Assembly: GCA_947452325.1 (NCBI GenBank)
Contig: CANGCZ010000045.1
Span: 1-9,627 of the forward strand
Source: Comamonadaceae bacterium
GTDB taxonomy: Bacteria > Pseudomonadota > Gammaproteobacteria > Burkholderiales > Burkholderiaceae_C
Reading direction: 5' to 3'
DNA: 9,627 bases
Shown here: piece by piece, positions 5,540-9,627 of the stretch
Numbering within the stretch: the stretch's first letter is position 1
Layout: each line of letters begins with the position of its first letter
Program-made: the position numbers and the translations under genes
Notes under the pieces: generated by a model
The model's database searches: none
The model's input: only the letters and a program-made list of their open reading frames with translations
Told to the model about the DNA's origin: nothing

Positions 5540-7438
5540 ATGACCCCATTGTTAGACAGCATCCAATCGCCAGAAGATGTGCGGCGGCTGTCACTTCAGC
5601 AATTGCCTGCACTGGCTGGCGAGTTGCGACATTTCCTCATTGAAAGCGTGGGCAAAACCGGCGGCCACTTCAGCTCGAACCTGGGTACGGTGGAACTCAC
5701 GGTTGCTCTTCATTATGTGTTCAACACCCCGCATGACCGTTTGGTCTGGGACGTGGGTCACCAGACTTACCCGCACAAAATTCTGACCGGCAGACGCGGA
5801 CAAATGGGCAGCTTGCGCCAGTTGGGCGGTCTGGCAGGTTTTCCTAAGCGTGACGAAAGCGAGTACGACAACTTCGGCACGGCGCATTCATCCACCAGCA
5901 TTTCTGCTGCCTTGGGCATGGCCATGGCAGCCAAGCAAAAGGGCGAGCACAGACACAGCGTGGCCATCATTGGCGACGGCGCCATGACCGCCGGTATGGC
6001 CTTCGAGGCGATGAACAATGCCGGCGTATCCGACTGCAATATGCTGGTCATCTTGAATGACAACGACATGTCCATCAGTCCGCCGGTCGGGGCACTGAAC
6101 CGCTACCTGGCACAACTCATGAGCGGGCGTTTTTATACCGCTGCCAAAGAGGTCGGGCGCCAAGTGCTCAAAAATGCGCCGCCATTGTTTGAGTTGGCAA
6201 AGCGTCTGGAACACCAGACCAAAGGCTTGATATTGCCGGCCACCTTGTTTGAAAAATTCGGTTTCAACTACATCGGCCCTATCGACGGTCACGACCTAGA
6301 CGCTTTGATTCCTACGTTGCAAAACATCAAAAATTTGAGCGGTCCACAGTTTTTACACGTGGTCACGCGCAAAGGCCAAGGCTACCGGTTGGCTGAAGCC
6401 GATCCTGTCGCCTACCATGGACCGGGCAAGTTCGACCCCAAAGTCGGTCTGGTTGCGCCAATGACCGCGCCCAAGCAAACCTTCAGTCAGGTGTTCGGCA
6501 ACTGGCTGTGCGACATGGCGGCGCATGACCCAAAACTGGTGGCCATCACACCGGCCATGCGCGAAGGTTCAGGCATGGTCGAGTTTCACCGCCGTTTCCC
6601 TGACCGTTACCACGATGTGGGTATCGCAGAGCAACATGCACTGACTTTCGCCGCCGGGCTGGCCTGTGAAGGCTTGAAGCCGGTGGTGGCTATTTATTCC
6701 ACTTTTTTGCAGCGTGCTTATGACCAGTTAATCCACGATGTGGCTTTGCAAAAACTCCCCATGGTGCTGGCCTTAGACCGTGCCGGTATCGTCGGCGCCG
6801 ACGGCCCTACCCACGCCGGTGTGTATGACATCGCATTTTTACGCTGTATTCCGCAAGTCAGTATTGCCTGTCCAGCAGACGAAAACGAGTGCCGTATGTT
6901 GCTCAGCACGGCACACGCCCAGGATCACACAGTCGCAGTTCGTTATCCCAGGGGTGCAGGTGCAGGTACACCGTTGAAAAACGATTTGTCCATGCTGCCC
7001 TTTGGCAAGGGTGAAATCCGTCAACAAGGTCAGGGCGTTGCCATTCTGGCTTTCGGCACCCTGCTGTACCCGGCTTTGCAGGCGGCAAAAAGTCTGAATG
7101 CCACGGTTGTCAATATGCGTTGGGCCAAGCCGCTGGACACAGAATTGTTGCTGCAAATCGCCGGCTCGCACCAGGCACTGGTGACGGTGGAAGAGGGCGC
7201 CTTGATGGGAGGTGCTGGTTCTGCGGTGCTGGAAGCCTTACAGGACGCAGGTGTCACCGTGCCTGTGTTGCGTCTGGGCGTACCGGATGTGTTTACCGAT
7301 CACGGTGACCCGCTCAAAATTCTTTCACAACTGGGCCTCGATGCCGCCGGTATCGAGCAATCTATTCGTCTGCGTTTTGCCCCTATCATCTCCATTGATG
7401 CCGCTGCTTCAACCAAGGGTTTGAAACTGGTCGGCTGA
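5540..7438 (+). CDS. dxs: 1-Deoxy-D-xylulose-5-phosphate synthase (DXS)
   Basis: DXS condenses pyruvate and glyceraldehyde 3-phosphate, with loss of CO2, to 1-deoxy-D-xylulose 5-phosphate. This is the first and usually flux-limiting step of the MEP isoprenoid pathway, which supplies carotenoids, the phytyl or geranylgeranyl tail of bacteriochlorophyll and quinones. The 632-residue length is normal (about 620-640). Visible features are GGHFSSNLG with H43 (residues 41-49), GTAHSSTSIS around H116, the thiamine diphosphate motif from GDG (145-147) through NN (159-160) to ILND (171-174), the catalytic glutamate E364 in GIAEQHALTFAAG, and DRAGIVGADGPTHAG (413-427, with H425). The C-terminal transketolase-like domain is complete. 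The PpsR-type operator upstream and location beside bch genes suggest this copy serves photopigment synthesis; whether the genome has a second dxs cannot be told here. No terminator is seen before the TRAP gene 36 bp downstream. Confidence 0.97.
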   Translation: MTPLLDSIQSPEDVRRLSLQQLPALAGELRHFLIESVGKTGGHFSSNLGTVELTVALHYVFNTPHDRLVWDVGHQTYPHKILTGRRGQMGSLRQLGGLAGFPKRDESEYDNFGTAHSSTSISAALGMAMAAKQKGEHRHSVAIIGDGAMTAGMAFEAMNNAGVSDCNMLVILNDNDMSISPPVGALNRYLAQLMSGRFYTAAKEVGRQVLKNAPPLFELAKRLEHQTKGLILPATLFEKFGFNYIGPIDGHDLDALIPTLQNIKNLSGPQFLHVVTRKGQGYRLAEADPVAYHGPGKFDPKVGLVAPMTAPKQTFSQVFGNWLCDMAAHDPKLVAITPAMREGSGMVEFHRRFPDRYHDVGIAEQHALTFAAGLACEGLKPVVAIYSTFLQRAYDQLIHDVALQKLPMVLALDRAGIVGADGPTHAGVYDIAFLRCIPQVSIACPADENECRMLLSTAHAQDHTVAVRYPRGAGAGTPLKNDLSMLPFGKGEIRQQGQGVAILAFGTLLYPALQAAKSLNATVVNMRWAKPLDTELLLQIAGSHQALVTVEEGALMGGAGSAVLEALQDAGVTVPVLRLGVPDVFTDHGDPLKILSQLGLDAAGIEQSIRLRFAPIISIDAAASTKGLKLVG

Positions 7439-7474
7439 TAAAATTTTTTGATTTATTGTTTGATTGGAGTTTCC
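7439..7474 (+). other. Short AT-rich dxs-TRAP spacer
   Basis: This 36-bp spacer is AT-rich and contains a T run near 7444-7449 and two copies of TTTGATT. No hairpin precedes the T run, so it is not an intrinsic terminator. The short distance favours read-through from dxs. A separate weak promoter cannot be ruled out from sequence alone. Confidence 0.5.
7466..7469 (+). promoter_or_regulatory. Ribosome-binding site fixing the TRAP binding-protein start
   Basis: GGAG lies 5 nt before the ATG at 7475. It supports this start, which places the signal peptide at the N-terminus, over an in-frame TTG at 7448. Confidence 0.8.
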
Positions 7475-8554
7475 ATGGATCGTCGTTCCGCACTTAAAAA
7501 TGCAGGTATTGCCGGTGTGCTCGCCACAGGCATTGCGCCTGCCGTTCATGCGCAGGAGGCCATTCGCTGGCGCCTGGCTTCCAGCTTTCCCAAATCACTG
7601 GACACCATTTACGGTTCTGCTGAAACTTTCGCCAAAAAAGTCAGCGAATTAAGCGGTGGCAAATTCGTCATCTCTACACATGCTGCCGGTGAACTCATGC
7701 CCCCGTTCGGCGTGGTTGACGGCGTGCAAAACGGCACAGTGGAAATGGCGCACACCTCGCCTTATTATTTTTTCGGTAAAGACGAAACCTTTGCCCTGGG
7801 CTGCGCGGTTCCTTTTGGCTTGAACAGCCGCCAAATGACGTCTTGGATGTTCCAGGGCAATGGCATGAAACTCATGCGCGAGTTCTACAAGCAATACAAC
7901 ATCGTGAACTTCCCCGGCGGCAATACCGGTTCACAAATGGGCGGCTGGTTCCGCAAGGAAGTCAAATCGATTGCCGACATGAAAGGCTTGAAATTCCGCG
8001 TCGGCGGTTTTGCCGGCAAAGTGATTGAGCGCATGGGCGGTGTGCCGCAAAACATCCCCGGCGGCGAGATTTACCAGGCGCTGGAAAAAGGCACCATCGA
8101 CGCAGCCGAGTGGATAGGCCCGTATGACGACCAGAAACTGGGCTTTAACAAAGTCGCGCCGTTCTACTACTACCCGGGTTGGTGGGAGGGTGGTCCCGAA
8201 CTGGACTTTTTCATCAATGACAAGGCCTACAACAGCTTGTCTGCAGTCAACAAGTCCATCATTGAATGCGCTTCGGCCTTTGCCCACGTGGATTGTCAGG
8301 CCAAATACGATGCGCGCAACCCCGGTGCTTTGATGCAACTGGTGGGCAGCAAAACCAAAGTGTTGCCGTTCCCCAAGGATGTGATGGACATCGCCTTCAA
8401 AGAAGCCATGGCCTTGTACGACGAACTCAGCGCCAAGAACCCCAACTGGAAAAAGGTTTACGCTGATTACTCCGCGTTCCGCAAAGAGCAAAACCTGTGG
8501 TTCCGCTTCTCCGAAGCTTCGTTTGACCGCTACATGCAAGGCGTCAAACTCTGA
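7475..8554 (+). CDS. TRAP transporter periplasmic substrate-binding protein, TakP-like (2-oxoacid type)
   Basis: This is the DctP-family extracytoplasmic receptor of a TRAP transporter, which hands substrate to a Na+-coupled DctQM membrane complex. The 359-residue precursor begins with a signal peptide, MDRRSALK then a hydrophobic run, with likely cleavage after AVHA (residue 26); the RR pair is Tat-like but not a perfect motif. The mature chain follows the TakP pattern as I remember it from Rhodobacter sphaeroides: WRLASSFPKSLDTI (32-45), FPGGNTGSQMGGWFRKE (146-162), GLKFRVGGFAGKV (171-183) with R175 at the place of the conserved carboxylate-binding arginine, AEWIGPYDD (211-219) and YYYPGWWEGGP (231-241). 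TakP binds pyruvate and other 2-oxoacids, so a similar ligand is likely, though lactate or other monocarboxylates are possible. The gene is 36 bp after dxs and probably shares its transcript; its likely partner permease lies convergently on the other strand. Confidence 0.92.
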   Translation: MDRRSALKNAGIAGVLATGIAPAVHAQEAIRWRLASSFPKSLDTIYGSAETFAKKVSELSGGKFVISTHAAGELMPPFGVVDGVQNGTVEMAHTSPYYFFGKDETFALGCAVPFGLNSRQMTSWMFQGNGMKLMREFYKQYNIVNFPGGNTGSQMGGWFRKEVKSIADMKGLKFRVGGFAGKVIERMGGVPQNIPGGEIYQALEKGTIDAAEWIGPYDDQKLGFNKVAPFYYYPGWWEGGPELDFFINDKAYNSLSAVNKSIIECASAFAHVDCQAKYDARNPGALMQLVGSKTKVLPFPKDVMDIAFKEAMALYDELSAKNPNWKKVYADYSAFRKEQNLWFRFSEASFDRYMQGVKL

Positions 8555-8572
8555 TCTGAGCTTGGTATTAAA

Positions 8573-8611
8573 AAAGCCCCGCAGTGTAAAACTGCGGGGC
8601 TTTGCTTTTTT
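8573..8611. terminator. Bidirectional intrinsic terminator between convergent TRAP genes
   Basis: AAAGCCCCGCAGT (8573-8585) and ACTGCGGGGCTTT (8591-8603) form a perfect 13-bp stem with a 5-nt loop. A T-rich tract follows on the plus strand (to 8611). On the minus strand the A run at 8570-8575 gives a T tract. It can therefore end both the dxs-TRAP transcript and the opposing permease transcript. Confidence 0.93.
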
Positions 8612-8659
8612 CGGGCTGCGAACTGGCAGCCTTGGATGCTGGTACCGGGACATTGAAAC

Positions 8660-8688
8660 CCGCGGGTCTGCTTGCGCAGACCGTGCGG
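8660..8688 (-). terminator. Second hairpin just after the TRAP permease stop
   Basis: GGTCTGC (8665-8671) pairs with GCAGACC (8676-8682) around TTGC. The stem is extended by CCGC/GCGG pairs (8660-8663 with 8685-8688) across small bulges. On the minus strand it begins 3 bp after the permease stop and is followed only by GTTTCAAT, so on its own it is a weak terminator. It may act with the stronger hairpin at 8573 or protect the 3' end of the mRNA. Confidence 0.55.
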
Positions 8689-8690
8689 AT

Positions 8691-9627
8691 TTATTTTTTG
8701 CCGGCGGCTTCCTTGTTCATAGACTCCTGCATCATCTTCATCGGGTCGTCTTCCGGTTTGGCTTCAGAGGCTGCCCCGGGTTGCGCCGCCGGGTCAGCGA
8801 CCGGGTCGCCATCGTGCGTGGCGTTCATCATTTCGAGTTGTACTTGTTCCGCGTTCAGACCTTCTTCTTTGTCCAAACCGCTGGAGACGATACCCGGGAA
8901 GGCGATGATCAAGCCGACCATGATGATTTGAATAATCACAAAAGGCACGGCACCCCAGTAAATCTGCATGGTGGTGACAGGAGGAATGTCTTTTTGCGTG
9001 GTCTTATCAAAATAGGCTCGCACCGGCGCCACACTGCGCAAATAAAACAGCGCAAATCCAAACGGCGGGTGCATGAACGAGGTTTGCATGTTCACGCCGA
9101 GCAGCACACCGAACCAGATCAAATCAATACCCAGTTTTTCAGCAACCGGGCCTAACAAGGGCACCACAATGAACGCCAGTTCAAAGAAGTCCAAAAAGAA
9201 AGCCAGTACGAAAATCAACAGGTTGGTGACGATCAAAAAGCCCAGTTGTCCGCCAGGCAGATCACCGAGCAGGTGTTCTACCCACTTAGGACCGTCCACA
9301 CCTTGGAACACCAGGCTGAAACAGGTGGAGCCGATCAGGATGAACACCACAAAGCTGGCCAGTTTGGTTGTCGAGGTCAGTGCCTGATGCAGCAGCGAGT
9401 AGCTGAGTCGGTTGCGCACCGTTGCCATGATGATGGCGCCTAAAGCACCCATGGCCCCGCCTTCGGTGGGTGTGGCGATGCCGAGGAAAATGGTGCCCAG
9501 CACCAGGAAAATCAGCAACAAAGGCGGGATCAGTACAAACGTGACCCGTTCAGCCATATTAGAAAGCAAGCCCAGGCGGGCGGTTTTATTGATCACAGCC
9601 AACACAAAAGCCAACATCACACCGGCA
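8691..9627 (-). CDS. TRAP transporter large permease subunit (DctM family), C-terminal part
   Basis: This is the 3' portion (about 311 residues) of a DctM-type membrane subunit, the ion-coupled channel of a TRAP transporter. The true start lies beyond the right edge; GTG/ATG codons near 9615-9620 are internal. DctM signatures are visible: GTIFLGIATPTEGGAMGALGA soon after the edge, FFLDFFELAFIVVPLLGPV in the middle, and NMQTSFMHPPFGFALFYLRSVAP before the last helices. Several hydrophobic helices span the visible part. The last helix (VPFVIIQIIMVGLIIAFPG) is followed by a charged, largely acidic tail of about 70 residues, longer than the short ends common in DctM. The small permease gene (dctQ type) is not in the window and is expected just upstream, beyond the right edge. 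Gene direction is opposite to the binding-protein gene. Family assignment is secure; pairing with the neighbouring TakP-like protein is inferred. Confidence 0.93.
   Translation of the reverse strand, partial: AGVMLAFVLAVINKTARLGLLSNMAERVTFVLIPPLLLIFLVLGTIFLGIATPTEGGAMGALGAIIMATVRNRLSYSLLHQALTSTTKLASFVVFILIGSTCFSLVFQGVDGPKWVEHLLGDLPGGQLGFLIVTNLLIFVLAFFLDFFELAFIVVPLLGPVAEKLGIDLIWFGVLLGVNMQTSFMHPPFGFALFYLRSVAPVRAYFDKTTQKDIPPVTTMQIYWGAVPFVIIQIIMVGLIIAFPGIVSSGLDKEEGLNAEQVQLEMMNATHDGDPVADPAAQPGAASEAKPEDDPMKMMQESMNKEAAGKK

Noticed and set aside
7439..7460. T run after dxs as a terminator
   Set aside because: No stable inverted repeat precedes the T run, so it does not meet the pattern of an intrinsic terminator.
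7447..7467. TTTGATT copies upstream of the TRAP gene as an FNR site
   Set aside because: FNR sites are inverted repeats of the form TTGAT-N4-ATCAA; here the two copies are in the same direction and wrongly spaced.
8523..9155. Plus-strand open frame across the terminators and opposite the TRAP permease
   Set aside because: It overlaps the end of the TRAP binding-protein gene and the bidirectional terminator, and is antisense to a clear DctM protein; arginine- and histidine-rich composition is typical of a shadow frame.

Overview
The window reads as part of the photosynthesis gene region of a purple (anoxygenic phototrophic) proteobacterium. It carries two magnesium chelatase genes for bacteriochlorophyll synthesis, a TspO/CrtK-type sensory membrane protein, a Tat-exported high-potential iron-sulfur protein (HiPIP) and the isoprenoid enzyme DXS. 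HiPIP as a photosynthetic electron carrier, a TakP-like TRAP binding protein and the overall protein style best fit a betaproteobacterium of the Burkholderiales (Rubrivivax/Rhodoferax/Limnohabitans type). That placement is inference; no rRNA or other taxonomic marker is present.

Layout. Left block, minus strand: bchH (487-4281) followed by the start of bchI (1-423, cut by the window edge just as Walker B begins). Centre: a 109-bp divergent intergenic region, then tspO on the plus strand (TTG start, 4391-4972), a 91-bp spacer with overlapping inverted repeats, hip for HiPIP (5064-5369) and a clear intrinsic terminator. Right-centre, plus strand: a 170-bp promoter region, dxs (5540-7438), and only 36 bp later a TakP-like TRAP solute-binding protein gene (7475-8554), ended by a strong hairpin terminator. 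Right end, minus strand and convergent: the 3' part of a TRAP large permease gene (dctM type, 8691-9627), running off the window.

Regulation. Two near-perfect PpsR/CrtJ-type operators (TGT-N12-ACA, in the form TGTCAA-N6-TTGACA) occur in the window. One lies between bchH and tspO, the other upstream of dxs. Read toward bchH and toward dxs respectively, they match at 19 of 22 positions, including bases outside the palindrome. This suggests that tetrapyrrole synthesis, TspO and the supply of isoprenoid precursor (for the phytyl tail, carotenoids and quinone) are controlled together by oxygen and light. No terminator is visible between dxs and the TRAP binding-protein gene, so that gene may belong to the same regulon. 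DXS consumes pyruvate and TakP-type proteins bind 2-oxoacids, so the pairing makes metabolic sense but is unproven.

I see no tRNA, rRNA, CRISPR array, insertion sequence or phage gene, and no stretch over 300 bp without a gene. Most of the window is recognisable photosynthesis and transport biology. The points of interest are regulatory architecture and gene arrangement, not a wholly new system.
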